From Dactylosporangium sucinum (GTDB lineage: Bacteria; Actinomycetota; Actinomycetes; Mycobacteriales; Micromonosporaceae), in NCBI RefSeq assembly GCF_014647515.1, contig NZ_BMPI01000050.1, positions 1-64,000 on the forward strand: a DNA stretch of 64,000 nt, in the 5' to 3' direction. Shown piece after piece: positions 34,331 to 43,142 of this stretch (positions are counted from its first letter, which is position 1; each line of letters begins with the position of its first letter). Made by a program: the position numbers and the translations under genes. The notes under the pieces were generated by a model. That model made no database searches. It was not told where the DNA came from and saw only the letters and a program-made list of their open reading frames with translations.

Positions 34331-35224
34331 ATGGGCGAGACACTGCGCGTCGGGTTCATCGGGGTCGGCGACATGGGCGGACCCATCGCCGGCCGCATCA
34401 TCGCCGCCGGCTTCCCGACCACGCTGTGGAGCCGTCGCCCGCAGTCCCTGGCCCGGTTCGCGGACGACACCTACACCGCCGCCGCGAGCAAGGCCGAGCT
34501 CGGCGCGGCGAGCGACGTGGTGGGCCTGTGCGTCTTCGGGGACGCCGACGTCCTCGAGGTGACGCTCGGCGCGGGCGGCGTGCTCGAGGGCATGGCCGCC
34601 GGTTCGGTGCTGCTCATCCACAGCACCAACGCGGCCGAGGTGTCCCAGCAGGTCGCGGCCGAAGCCGCGAAGCGCGGCATCCAGGTGCTCGACGCACCCG
34701 TCAGCGGCGCGAGTGGCGGTGCCGAGGCCGGCACGCTCACCATCATGACGGGCGGCGAACAGGCGGCGTTCGAGCGGGCGCTGCCGGTGATGCGCAGCTA
34801 CGGGAGGCTGATCCGCCTGCTCGGGCCGGTCGGCAGCGGGCAGCGGATGAAGGTGCTCAACAACGCCCTCACCCACAGCACCGGCCAGCTGGGGATCATC
34901 GCGATCCAGACGGGAATGCAGCTCGGGCTCGACCCCGTCGCGGTCGTCGACGTGCTGCGGTCGGGCAGCGCACAGAGTTTCAGCCTCAACAACCTCATCA
35001 CCCGCCTCGTCCCGGATCCCGAGTTCGTTGAGCACGCACGCACCATGATGACCAAGGACGTCGGCCTGTACCTCGCCGTGTGCGAGCAGGCCGGCCTCGA
35101 GCCGACCGAGATTCACAAGCTGGCGACGCTGCGGGCCGCCGAGCCGGCGCCCCAGTTCCTGGCCGATGCCATCGGCCACACGCTGGGGGCGCCGTACTCT
35201 TCGGTACCGACACCGATGGCCTAG
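34331..35224 (+). CDS. 3-hydroxyisobutyrate-dehydrogenase-like NAD(P) oxidoreductase
   Basis: This 297-aa beta-hydroxyacid dehydrogenase has GVGDMG (11-16), DAPVSG (121-126) for substrate binding, and GSGQRMKVLNN with the catalytic Lys174 and Asn177/178. It oxidises small beta-hydroxy acids or reduces their semialdehydes. I prefer the ATG at 34331 (AGAGGGA about 10 bp upstream) over the GTG at 34322, which is too close to the ribosome site. The stop TAG shares a CTAG palindrome with the stop of the convergent SDR (35221-35224). Confidence 0.92.
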   Translation: MGETLRVGFIGVGDMGGPIAGRIIAAGFPTTLWSRRPQSLARFADDTYTAAASKAELGAASDVVGLCVFGDADVLEVTLGAGGVLEGMAAGSVLLIHSTNAAEVSQQVAAEAAKRGIQVLDAPVSGASGGAEAGTLTIMTGGEQAAFERALPVMRSYGRLIRLLGPVGSGQRMKVLNNALTHSTGQLGIIAIQTGMQLGLDPVAVVDVLRSGSAQSFSLNNLITRLVPDPEFVEHARTMMTKDVGLYLAVCEQAGLEPTEIHKLATLRAAEPAPQFLADAIGHTLGAPYSSVPTPMA

Positions 35225-36024
35225 AAGGACTTGCCTTCGAACTCGGTTGCCTCGTCCGGTGGGACGGTGATGCCACCGTCGACGGTGATGACCGATCCGG
35301 TGGTGAAGCTGCCCGCAGGCGAGGCGAGGTAGAGGGCCACACCCACGATCTCCGACGGTGCCCCCATCCGCTGCAGGGGCACCGTCGACGTGACACCGCC
35401 CGCGAAGTCGTTGCTCCAGGCCGCGGCAACCGCGGTCGCGAACGGCCCGGCCATGATCGCGTTGACCCGAACCCTGGGTGCCAGGGCGCGGGCGAAGCCG
35501 ACCGTGATCGCGTTGAGCCCCGCCTTGGCCGCGGCGTAGGGGAGGGCATGCGGCTGGGGGCGGATCGCGGCGATGCTGCTGGTGCTGATGATGCTGCCGC
35601 CCTCGCCCGCGACCATCCGGTCCCCGACGAGCGCGGTCAGCCGGAACGCACCTTTGAGGTTGACGTCGAAGACCTTGTCCCAGAGCTCCTCGGTGACGTC
35701 GGTCAACTTGTCGTACACCGGGGACATGCCGGCGTTGTTCACGAGCACGTCGACGCGGCCGAGGTCGGCGTACACCTGCTCCACGAACGGCTCGACCTCG
35801 CCCCAGTGGCCAACGTGGAAGCCGTACGCGTGGGCGGGCCGCCCGGTCGTCCTCGTGATCTCGGCCGCGGCCGCCGCGCAGGCCTCTTTCTTGCGGCTGG
35901 CCAGGACGACCTCGGCCCCCGCGGCGGCGAAGCCCTGCGCCATCGACAGGCCGAGGCCACGCCCGCCACCGGTGACCAGCGCGACCTTGCCGGTCAGCGA
36001 GAAGTCGGGGAGCTGCTGCGTCAT
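35221..36024 (-). CDS. SDR family oxidoreductase
   Basis: This 267-aa FabG-like SDR has TGGGRGLG (18-25), NNAG (96-99), Ser149/150 and Tyr163-x3-Lys167. It ends SVITVDGGITVPPDEATEFEGKSF. The gluconate-dehydrogenase-like architecture suggests oxidation of a secondary alcohol. It overlaps the VOC gene by 4 bp, so the two form a small minus operon whose partner may be an isomerase, epimerase or extradiol-like enzyme. Confidence 0.91.
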   Translation of the reverse strand: MTQQLPDFSLTGKVALVTGGGRGLGLSMAQGFAAAGAEVVLASRKKEACAAAAAEITRTTGRPAHAYGFHVGHWGEVEPFVEQVYADLGRVDVLVNNAGMSPVYDKLTDVTEELWDKVFDVNLKGAFRLTALVGDRMVAGEGGSIISTSSIAAIRPQPHALPYAAAKAGLNAITVGFARALAPRVRVNAIMAGPFATAVAAAWSNDFAGGVTSTVPLQRMGAPSEIVGVALYLASPAGSFTTGSVITVDGGITVPPDEATEFEGKSF

Positions 36025-36554
36025 CGAAGCCCCACCTCGACCTGGTAGCAGGCCGGCCAGCCGAGGTCGGCGAGGCCGAGGAAGCCGGCGTGGGCTTCCG
36101 TCTCCTCGGGCGAGGGGTGCCAGACGAGCTCGAACCGGTTCCCGTCGGGGTCGAGGCAGAACGCGATCGCCGACTCGCCGGGGCCGACGTACCGGTGGTC
36201 GAGCCGCCGGTGGAGCTGACCGCCGGCCCGCTCCACCGCCGCGATCGTGCCGTCGAAGTCCTCGACGACGAAGCTGATGTGGGCGAAGCCCGGCTCGGAC
36301 GCACGGCGGGGCCGTTCGCCCGGCTCCGGCTGCGTCTTGTAGGCCAGCAGTTCCAGCAGGACGTCACCGAGCCGCAGGAACACGCCGTCGAAGCCGTCGG
36401 GCTCGGCGTCCATCAGGGTCGCGACGCGGCGCCCGGCCGCGGCGTACGGCGCGCCCCGCTCGAAGCCGAGTGCGTCGACGTAGAACCGGGCCAACTTCTC
36501 AACCTCGGTGACGGCAAGCGCGATATGCGAGAACGCTCGTGCAGCCTTGGGCAC
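36021..36554 (-). CDS. VOC-superfamily (glyoxalase-like) protein
   Basis: This 177-aa protein has two beta-alpha-beta-beta-beta modules: FSHIALAVTEVEKLARFYVDALGF and FAHISFVVEDFDGTIAAVERAGGQLH. Metal ligand candidates are His in SHIALAV, Glu in LLELLAYKT, His in AHISFVV and Glu in NRFELVWHP, as in glyoxalase I or methylmalonyl-CoA epimerase. The GTG at 36554 has GAGGAGG just upstream; other codons further upstream are inside the operator. A lactone, epoxide or thioester isomerase role is possible. Confidence 0.88.
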   Translation of the reverse strand: MPKAARAFSHIALAVTEVEKLARFYVDALGFERGAPYAAAGRRVATLMDAEPDGFDGVFLRLGDVLLELLAYKTQPEPGERPRRASEPGFAHISFVVEDFDGTIAAVERAGGQLHRRLDHRYVGPGESAIAFCLDPDGNRFELVWHPSPEETEAHAGFLGLADLGWPACYQVEVGLR

Positions 36555-36572
36555 CGTTGCCTCCTCATCACT

Positions 36573-36590
36573 ATCTAAGGTAACTTCGTC
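36573..36590. promoter_or_regulatory. candidate operator CTAAG-N4-CTTCG
   Basis: ATCTAAG GTAA CTTCGTC lies between the divergent VOC (-) and DUF2889 (+) genes. On the minus strand it contains CGAAGTTAC, which links the CGAAG form at 34289 with the CTTAG form elsewhere. Confidence 0.55.
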
Positions 36591-36627
36591 GACAAGATAT
36601 AGGGCGCGCGGGAGACGGGGCAACAGC

Positions 36628-37629
36628 GTGGCGGACCAGTACGTGCAGCCCGGTCACGGACCGGCGGAGCCTCTGCCGGCGGTACCATCGCGGCCCCCCG
36701 GATCGGTCCGCCGCACGACCTCCATCGACATGGTGCGCCCGGCCGGCTTCGCGAACGGTCTGCGGTTGATCGGGCGCGCACGCGACCTGCTGACCCGCGA
36801 GTCCGGCGACACGACGGTCCTCGACATCGCCGGTTTCCAGGCGGAGGTCGACTTCCGCCCGCCGCGGGAGCTACGCGGCCTGCGCACCGATCCGGTCCGG
36901 CCGGAACTGGCCGGCCTCATCGGTCAGCCGACACTGAGCGGTTTCCGCCGGCGGCTCGACCAGCTGTGCCCGGCCGCTGAGCGCACCCTCCTGCTCCACC
37001 TGCTCGACGACGTCCCCGGGGCGAGCCTCATCGCGGGCCACTCGCAGTTCGCCGAGCAAGCGGTCACGGGCGTGTCCGGACTTCCCCTCGGCATGTCGGC
37101 CAACGTCTGTGCGGGATGGCGGGACGGCGGCACCATGGCCGAGTCGCTCAAGGCCGGCGAGATCAGGATCGTCCGGGGACCGCTCGCCGTCGCGCCGGGC
37201 CCGCTCGGCGACCCGCTGGCCTGGCATGCGCTCCCGCCCGCAGCACCGACGATGATGCGCCGCCACCGGCTCGTCGACGTCGTCGCCGACGATCAGGGGT
37301 GGCGGGTCGACTCGTTCCTCAGGGACAGCCACTGGCCCATGAGCGGTCCCGCCGAGGGCCTCGAGACGGTGATCCACGAGTACATGCTGACCGCGCGCGT
37401 CGATGCGGGCCTCGTCGTGGCCGGCGTCGAGGTGACACCGCGCGTGCTGCCGTGGAACGAGTGCCTCGGCGCGGTCGCCTCGGCCTCGGGACTCGTTCGC
37501 AGTTCGCTCGGTGAGATTGACGCGCGGGTTCGCCAGGAGTTGCGAGGTACGCCGGCCTGCACACACCTCAACGACGTCATACGTTCCCTGGCCTGGGTGC
37601 CCACGCTGCTTGCCACGCTCGGCCGGTGA
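36628..37629 (+). CDS. DUF2889 family protein
   Basis: This 333-aa protein has the DUF2889 layout: RRTTSIDMVRP near residue 25, a region of mixed helices, and the conserved C-terminal VLPWNECLGAV and HLNDVIRSLAWVPTLL. DUF2889 proteins occur in actinobacterial CoA and lipid catabolic clusters, where their chemistry is not established. It has no signal peptide or membrane segment, so it is cytosolic. The GTG at 36628 follows GGAGACGGGG. Its stop overlaps the start of the MFS gene (GTGA), so the two are co-expressed. Confidence 0.85.
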   Translation: MADQYVQPGHGPAEPLPAVPSRPPGSVRRTTSIDMVRPAGFANGLRLIGRARDLLTRESGDTTVLDIAGFQAEVDFRPPRELRGLRTDPVRPELAGLIGQPTLSGFRRRLDQLCPAAERTLLLHLLDDVPGASLIAGHSQFAEQAVTGVSGLPLGMSANVCAGWRDGGTMAESLKAGEIRIVRGPLAVAPGPLGDPLAWHALPPAAPTMMRRHRLVDVVADDQGWRVDSFLRDSHWPMSGPAEGLETVIHEYMLTARVDAGLVVAGVEVTPRVLPWNECLGAVASASGLVRSSLGEIDARVRQELRGTPACTHLNDVIRSLAWVPTLLATLGR

Positions 37630-39071
37630 CGGCGGCCGCCGACCGCCGCGGGAGGCGCGGGCTGCTACTCGCGCTCGTGGCGACGTGCATCGCGTACTCG
37701 TTCGTCCAGGCCGTGCTCAACCCCGCCCTGCCCGCCATCGCGCGGGACTTCGAGGTGCCGCCCGGGCAGGTGACCTGGTTGGTCGCGGCGAACCTCCTCG
37801 CGGGGGCTGTGGTCACGCCCTTGTTCGGCAGCCTGGGCGACCGGTTGGACGCGAGGCTCATCCTCCTCGCGTGCGTCGCCCTGGTCGTCGTGGGGTCCGT
37901 GCTCTGCGCGGTGGCGCCCAACTTCGCCACAATCGTCGTCGGCCGGGTGGTGCAGAGCGGCGGCAACGGTGTCTTCCCGGTGTGCTTCATCGTCGCGCGG
38001 CGCCAGATGCCGCTGGCGGCGCTGCCGCGCGCGGTGGGGATCCTGTCGTCCCGCGTCGCGCTCGGCGGAGGCATCGGGGTGGTGCTGGGCGGGTACATCA
38101 GCGACTGGGTGGGGTACCGCTGGATCTTCTGGATCTCGGCCGCCTACGGCGCCGTCGTCATCGTGTGGATCCTACGGGCCGTCGATCGTGTGCCACCCGG
38201 TCAGGGCCCCGTGGCCCACGTGCCCAGCGCCCTGCTGCTCTCGGCCTGGCTCAGCATGATCACGCTCGCCCTCAGCTGGGCGCCGACGAGGGGCTGGTTC
38301 AGCCCGGCCGTCGCGGCTCTCGGTGCGGCGGGGCTCGTCGTGCTCCTCCTCTGGGTGTGGGTGGAGTGGCGGGTCCGCAACCCGCTCCTGGAGCTGCGGA
38401 TCCTGCTCATCCGCACGGTCTGGGTCGTCGACGTCGCCGGGATGGCCGTCGCCGCGGGGATGTATGTCTGCTTCGGCATCGTGCCGCTGCTCGCGCAGAC
38501 TCCGTCCGGCGCGGGCTACGGTGTCGACGTCTCGGCCGCGGTCGCGGGCCTGCTGCTCTTGCCGTTGACCGTCGGCGTCGTGGTCGGCGGGGCGCTCGCC
38601 AACCGGCTCGTAGACCGCGTCGGCAGCCGCGTGGTCCTCGCGGTGTCGACGACGGCCTGCGGGCTCTCGCTGGGCCTGCTGGCATTCTGGCACGACAGCC
38701 TCGTCTCGCTGGCGGTCGCGCTCGGCCTGCAGGGTCTGGGCCTCGGGTCGGCGTTCGCGGCGATGATGCGCGTGCTGGTCGCGGCGGTGCCGCACGAGCG
38801 CACCGGGGCCGCGACCGGCCTGCACGCGACGCTGCGGGTCATGGGCGGCGCGGCGGCGGTGGCCTGGGCGGCCGGGGTGCTGTCCGCGGGCGAGAACAGC
38901 CTCCACGTCCCGTCGGAGTCGGGTTACGTCCTGGTGTTCCTGGTGATGGGCGGGCTGGACGTGGCGGTCGCGCTGCTGGCGCTCGGCGCGAGCCGGCTCG
39001 GCCGCCACTGCGTCCCGCCACCGCCCGAGGTCAGCCGAACAGCAGGCGGGCAGCCCGCTCCCCCAGCCTGA
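37626..39071 (+). CDS. MFS transporter (EmrB/QacA, 14-TM type)
   Basis: This 481-aa membrane carrier has many hydrophobic segments and the MFS loop motif GSLGDRLDARLI between TM2 and TM3. The second repeat contains ALANRLVDRVGSRVVLAV. The family exports drugs or organic acids with protons. In this position it could import or export the pathway substrate or a toxic intermediate. The start GTG overlaps the DUF2889 stop. It overlaps the convergent LLM gene by 41 bp. Confidence 0.93.
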   Translation: MTAAADRRGRRGLLLALVATCIAYSFVQAVLNPALPAIARDFEVPPGQVTWLVAANLLAGAVVTPLFGSLGDRLDARLILLACVALVVVGSVLCAVAPNFATIVVGRVVQSGGNGVFPVCFIVARRQMPLAALPRAVGILSSRVALGGGIGVVLGGYISDWVGYRWIFWISAAYGAVVIVWILRAVDRVPPGQGPVAHVPSALLLSAWLSMITLALSWAPTRGWFSPAVAALGAAGLVVLLLWVWVEWRVRNPLLELRILLIRTVWVVDVAGMAVAAGMYVCFGIVPLLAQTPSGAGYGVDVSAAVAGLLLLPLTVGVVVGGALANRLVDRVGSRVVLAVSTTACGLSLGLLAFWHDSLVSLAVALGLQGLGLGSAFAAMMRVLVAAVPHERTGAATGLHATLRVMGGAAAVAWAAGVLSAGENSLHVPSESGYVLVFLVMGGLDVAVALLALGASRLGRHCVPPPPEVSRTAGGQPAPPA

Positions 39072-39888
39072 CCACGTGCTCGCTCGGCAGCGACCGGAAC
39101 TCGACCACGACCCGGACGCAGCCGGCCTCAAGGTAGGAGTCGACCAGTTCCGCGATCCCGTCGACCTGGGACTCGGTAACCCCGAGCCGGACCGAACGGG
39201 GCACCTTCCGGCCGGCCCGCTCGTCCAGTTCCTCGCCGGCCTCGGCGAGCCGGGCCGGCGTGATGTCGTGAGGGTGCCAGACGTCGGCGAAGCGGGCCGC
39301 CCGCCGCAGGGCCGGACCCGAGTCTCCGCCCACCCAGATCGGCGGATGCGGCCGCTGGGCGGGAGTCGGCTCGAAGTCGATGTGACGGAACGAGTAGAAC
39401 TCGCCGTCGTACGCCACCTCGCCGCCCTGCCAGCAGGCGAGCATCGCCTCCAGCGCTTCGTTTGTCGCCGCGCCGCGACGCTCGTAGAGGCGCTCGACGC
39501 CCAGCGAGCGGAACTCGACCCGGCTCCAGCCGACACCGACTCCGATGTCCAGCCGCCCGCCCGAGAGCACGTCCATGGTGGAGATGACCTTCGCCGCCAG
39601 CACCGGGTCGCGATGCGGGACGACCAGGATCCCGGTGCCGAGCCTGATCGTGCTGGTGCGGGCCGCGGCCCAGGTCAGCGCGGTGAGGGCCTCCAGCCAG
39701 TAGGAACCGTACACGCCCGCCATCGCCCGAACGCCGACGACGTGATCGGTGACCCAGAGCGAGTCGTAGCCCCAGTCCTCGGCCGCCTTGGGTAGCCATT
39801 GGAAGACCTCCGCCGCGCCGGGCTCGTTGTTCGGCAGGGCGAGCCCGACCGGGCGGCGCCCGTCAGAGACGTTCGATGATGGTGACAT
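39031..39888 (-). CDS. LLM-class flavin/F420 oxidoreductase
   Basis: This 285-aa luciferase-like protein has LWVTDHVVGV, RLGTGILVVPHRDP, SGGRLDIGVGVGWSRVEF and PPIWVGGDSGPALRRA. The ATG at 39888 overlaps the thiolase gene by 26 bp; the next possible start would delete the first strand, so I keep it. It is a distinct paralogue of the LLM proteins at 10265 and 42111, sharing only family motifs. Expected reaction: F420H2 or FMNH2-dependent reduction, substrate unknown. Confidence 0.88.
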   Translation of the reverse strand: MSPSSNVSDGRRPVGLALPNNEPGAAEVFQWLPKAAEDWGYDSLWVTDHVVGVRAMAGVYGSYWLEALTALTWAAARTSTIRLGTGILVVPHRDPVLAAKVISTMDVLSGGRLDIGVGVGWSRVEFRSLGVERLYERRGAATNEALEAMLACWQGGEVAYDGEFYSFRHIDFEPTPAQRPHPPIWVGGDSGPALRRAARFADVWHPHDITPARLAEAGEELDERAGRKVPRSVRLGVTESQVDGIAELVDSYLEAGCVRVVVEFRSLPSEHVVRLGERAARLLFG

Positions 39889-41026
39889 TGGCCTGACCAC
39901 CGCCCTCGCACATCGTCTGCAGGCCGTAGCGGCCACCGGTCTGCTCCAGCGCGTTGAGCAACGTCGCCATCAGCCGCGCCCCGGAGGCGCCGAGGGGGTG
40001 CCCGAGCGCGATCGCGCCGCCGTTGACGTTGACCTTCGCCGGATCTGCGCCGAGCTCGCGGTTCCAGGCCAGCACGACCGGGGCGAACGCCTCGTTGATC
40101 TCGACCAGGTCGATGTCGTCGATCGTCAGCCCGCTGCGCTCCAGGGCGTGCCTGGTGGCCGGGATCGGTGCCGTCAGCATGAGGACCGGATCGTCGCCGC
40201 GCACCGACATGTGGTGGATGCGGGCCCGAGGGGTGAGGCCGTGCTCCCGCACCGCCCGCTCGGAGGCGATGAGCAGCGCCCCGGCCCCGTCCGAGATCTG
40301 CGACGACACCGCCGCGGTCATGCGGCCGCCCGGCGTCAGCGGCTTGAGCGACGCCATTCTCTCCAGGCTGGTGTCGGTCCGAGGCCCCTCGTCGTCGGTG
40401 ACGTCGCCGTACTGCACGATCTCGGCCTTGAAGCGCCCATCCGCGCGGGCGGCGACGGCGCGACGGTGGCTCGACAGGGCGAACTCCTCCATCGCCTCCC
40501 GGCTGATGCCCCACCGCTCGGCGATCAGCTCCGCGGCGCGGAACTGGCTGATCTCCTCGCCGCCGTACCGCCCGGCCCAGCGGACGGATCCGGTGTAGGG
40601 GTCGGCGGGCAGCCCGATGTGCTGGCCGATGGAGGTCGACGCGGTGATCGGCACCAGGCTCATGTTCTGGACCCCGCCCGCGACGACGAGGTCTTGGGTG
40701 CCGCTCAGCACGCCCTGGGCCGCGAAGTGCACCGCCTGCTGCGAGGACCCGCATTGACGGTCGATCGTCACGCCGGGCACGTGCTCCGGGAACCCGGCCG
40801 CCAGCCAGCAGTTGCGGGCGATGTCCGAGGACTGGGGCCCGATCTGGTCGAGACAGCCGAAGACGACGTCCTCGACCGCGCCCGGGTCGATGCCGGTCCG
40901 CGCGACCAACGCCTCCAGCACGTGCGCGCCGAGGTCGAGCGGGTGTACTGCGGCCAGACCGCCGCCGCGCCTGCCCACGGGTGTGCGGACCGCGTCGACG
41001 ATGTACGCCGTGGTCGGGTGAATCAT
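39863..41026 (-). CDS. thiolase (acetyl-CoA acyltransferase)
   Basis: This 387-aa thiolase has the nucleophile Cys92 in DRQCGSSQQAV, the NEAFAP strand, GHPLGASG with His343 and the second Cys373 in MCEGGGQAN. All catalytic residues are present, so it should cleave a 3-ketoacyl-CoA. It resembles FadA5/FadA6-like steroid and branched-acid thiolases. The ATG at 41026 follows a GTG-rich stretch. The gene is divergent from the binding-protein operon at 41083. Confidence 0.95.
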   Translation of the reverse strand: MIHPTTAYIVDAVRTPVGRRGGGLAAVHPLDLGAHVLEALVARTGIDPGAVEDVVFGCLDQIGPQSSDIARNCWLAAGFPEHVPGVTIDRQCGSSQQAVHFAAQGVLSGTQDLVVAGGVQNMSLVPITASTSIGQHIGLPADPYTGSVRWAGRYGGEEISQFRAAELIAERWGISREAMEEFALSSHRRAVAARADGRFKAEIVQYGDVTDDEGPRTDTSLERMASLKPLTPGGRMTAAVSSQISDGAGALLIASERAVREHGLTPRARIHHMSVRGDDPVLMLTAPIPATRHALERSGLTIDDIDLVEINEAFAPVVLAWNRELGADPAKVNVNGGAIALGHPLGASGARLMATLLNALEQTGGRYGLQTMCEGGGQANVTIIERL

Positions 41027-41082
41027 GCGCACATCGTAGACCCGGCTGGACGTCTCATGTCTAGCCTGGTTAACTTTCATGC

Positions 41083-42114
41083 ATGATGTCACCCATACCT
41101 GTCGGGGTGCTGTTGGACCAGCACCTCGCCGAGGTCGAGCGTTCGCACCGGGACGGTCTGGCCGCCGGGCTCGACGCCGCGGGTCTCGACCGCCCCTACG
41201 AGCTCGTCGTGGCACAGACCGACGCCCTACCGGCCGGAACCTCCAAGTCGCTGCGCGAGGGCTTCGAGCGGCTCCGCGACGCAGGTGTCGTCGCGATCGT
41301 CGGACCCGCCGTGACCGACAACTGCCTGCTGTCCCGCGTCCTCGCCGACCGTGCGGAGCTGCCGCTGCTCAACTGGTCGGGGCACGAGCAGACCCGGAGC
41401 CGCTACAGCTTCCATTACCAGGTGGGCTCACTGGAGGAGGAACCGGCGCTGATCGTCGACCGGTTGGTGGCGCAGGGTCGCACGCACGTCGCGCTCGTCT
41501 TCGACCGGTCGGAGATCGGGGCGAGCTATCTGCGCTGGTTCGAACGCCGCGCGCAGCCGGCCGGTGTCACGGTCGCCGGGCGGGCCGGCATCTCGCCCAC
41601 CACACAGGACACGACCAAGGAGGTGCAGGAGCTGCGCGCGACCGGGGTGGACACGCTCGTGTACCTCGGCCTCGGCCACAGCGCGGTCGCCGTCGCGAGC
41701 GCGCTGCGGGCCGGCGGCTGGCAGCCACAGGTCTTCACCAACACGGCGCTCATGTACGGGCACATGCACCCCGAGCGCAGGCCGATGTGGGAGGGCTGGG
41801 TGTACGTGGACATGTACGCCGACGACAACCTCGTGCTACGCGAGCTCCGCGAGCGCGACCCGCAGCCTTGGCAGGACAACCCGATCGGCATCTGCTCCTA
41901 CGACATGGGCCGTCTGCTCGGCGAGGCGCTCCGGCTGGCGCCCCACCTCAACCCCGACGGCGTCCTGGAGGGCCTCCAGCAGGTCAAGCAGGTTCCGGCG
42001 GCGGCCGGCCACGGGGGCACGACGATGACGTTCGGCTCGTGGGACCGCGCGGCGCTCAAGGGCGACTACCTCGTCAGCCGGGTGTGGCGCGGCGGCCGGT
42101 CGGAGCAGGCTTGA
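41083..42114 (+). CDS. periplasmic-binding-protein-like protein without signal peptide
   Basis: This 343-aa Peripla_BP_6-type protein starts directly at IPVGVLLDQHL, the first strand, with no signal peptide, lipobox or Tat motif. It resembles the ligand-binding lobes of ABC transporter proteins (SEIGASYLRWFERRAQ, VFTNTALMYG, NLVLRELRERDPQPW). Cytosolic members of this fold act as sensors (AmiC-like) or may bind a CoA ester. It is coupled (TTGA overlap) to an LLM enzyme and a crotonase rather than to a permease, so import is unlikely. Confidence 0.85.
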   Translation: MMSPIPVGVLLDQHLAEVERSHRDGLAAGLDAAGLDRPYELVVAQTDALPAGTSKSLREGFERLRDAGVVAIVGPAVTDNCLLSRVLADRAELPLLNWSGHEQTRSRYSFHYQVGSLEEEPALIVDRLVAQGRTHVALVFDRSEIGASYLRWFERRAQPAGVTVAGRAGISPTTQDTTKEVQELRATGVDTLVYLGLGHSAVAVASALRAGGWQPQVFTNTALMYGHMHPERRPMWEGWVYVDMYADDNLVLRELRERDPQPWQDNPIGICSYDMGRLLGEALRLAPHLNPDGVLEGLQQVKQVPAAAGHGGTTMTFGSWDRAALKGDYLVSRVWRGGRSEQA

Positions 42115-43142
42115 TCGTCGACATCGCCGCGGCCGACGACGCCGGCCGCCTGCCCGACATCGCCCAGGCGGCCGAGCACGACGGGTACGACGGCGTCTGG
42201 GTCGGCGAGACCAGGCATGACGTCTTCCTGCAGTGCCTGCGCGCGGTGTCCGCCACCGGCCGGATCCAGGTGGGCTCCGGCATCGCGATCGCCTTCGCCC
42301 GATCCCCCATGACCGTGGCGTACCAGGCCAACGATCTCCAACTCGCCTCGCGGGGCCGCTTCGTGCTCGGGCTCGGCACCCAGGTGCGGGCCCACGTCGA
42401 GCGGCGCTTCGCCATGCCCTGGGGCGCGCCGGCCGCCCGGGCCCGGGACTACGTCGCGGCGGTCCGCTCCGTCTGGCACAGCTGGGCCACCGGCGACAAG
42501 CTCGACTTCCGGGGCGACTTCTACCAGCTCACGCTCATGAACGAGTTCTTCTCCCCCGGCCCGAACCCGCACGGCCCGCCGCCGATCTACCTCGCGGCGG
42601 TCGGCGACGGTCTCACCCGCGTCGCGGGCGAGGTGGCGGACGGGCTCGTCGCGCACGCGTTCAGCACGAGTGGGTACCTGCGCGAGCACACGCTGCCCAT
42701 CGCGTCCGAGGGCTTCACGAAGGCCGGGCGGGGCCGTGAGAACTTCGTGCTGAGCGCGACGGTGACGGTGGCTACGGGCACGAGCGACGAGGAGATCGCC
42801 CTTGCCGTGCGTGCGGCCAGAAAGCGGATCGCGTTCTACGGCTCGACTCCGGCGTATCGCGGCGTGCTCGCCCACCACGGCTGGGGCGACCTCGCGGAGG
42901 ATCTCGCCGCAGAGGCGCGGCAGGTCGACGATCCCGACCGCTGGGAAACGATGACGGCCATGATCGATGATGAGGTCCTCAACGCGTTCGCCGTGTGCGG
43001 CGCGGTCGACGACGTCGCCAAGGAGATCGTCACGCGGTACCGCGGCGTCGCCGACCGGGTCACCCTCTACGCGCAGGGGGACGCCGCGCAGCCGCACCTC
43101 GTGACGATCGCACGAGCACTCCAACGGAAGGGCACGTCATGA
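42111..43142 (+). CDS. LLM-class F420-dependent oxidoreductase
   Basis: This 343-aa luciferase-like protein has the TTG start overlapping the previous stop. Motifs include WVGETRHDVFLQ, QVGSGIAIAFARSPMTVAYQANDL, GRFVLGLGTQVRAHVERRF and PPIYLAAVGDGLTRVAGEVADG. This matches the F420-dependent class (TIGR03617-like), common in mycobacteria. It is flanked by a cytosolic binding-protein homologue and a crotonase, in one coupled operon. Predicted: F420H2-dependent reduction of an enoyl or carbonyl compound. Confidence 0.91.
   Translation: MIVDIAAADDAGRLPDIAQAAEHDGYDGVWVGETRHDVFLQCLRAVSATGRIQVGSGIAIAFARSPMTVAYQANDLQLASRGRFVLGLGTQVRAHVERRFAMPWGAPAARARDYVAAVRSVWHSWATGDKLDFRGDFYQLTLMNEFFSPGPNPHGPPPIYLAAVGDGLTRVAGEVADGLVAHAFSTSGYLREHTLPIASEGFTKAGRGRENFVLSATVTVATGTSDEEIALAVRAARKRIAFYGSTPAYRGVLAHHGWGDLAEDLAAEARQVDDPDRWETMTAMIDDEVLNAFAVCGAVDDVAKEIVTRYRGVADRVTLYAQGDAAQPHLVTIARALQRKGTS

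Noticed and set aside
34283..36367. 694-codon minus-strand frame spanning several genes
   Set aside because: Covers parts of three real genes in the wrong frame; no recognisable domain.
41056..41082. CTAG/TTAACTT segment before the binding-protein gene
   Set aside because: Too far from the consensus to call an operator with confidence.
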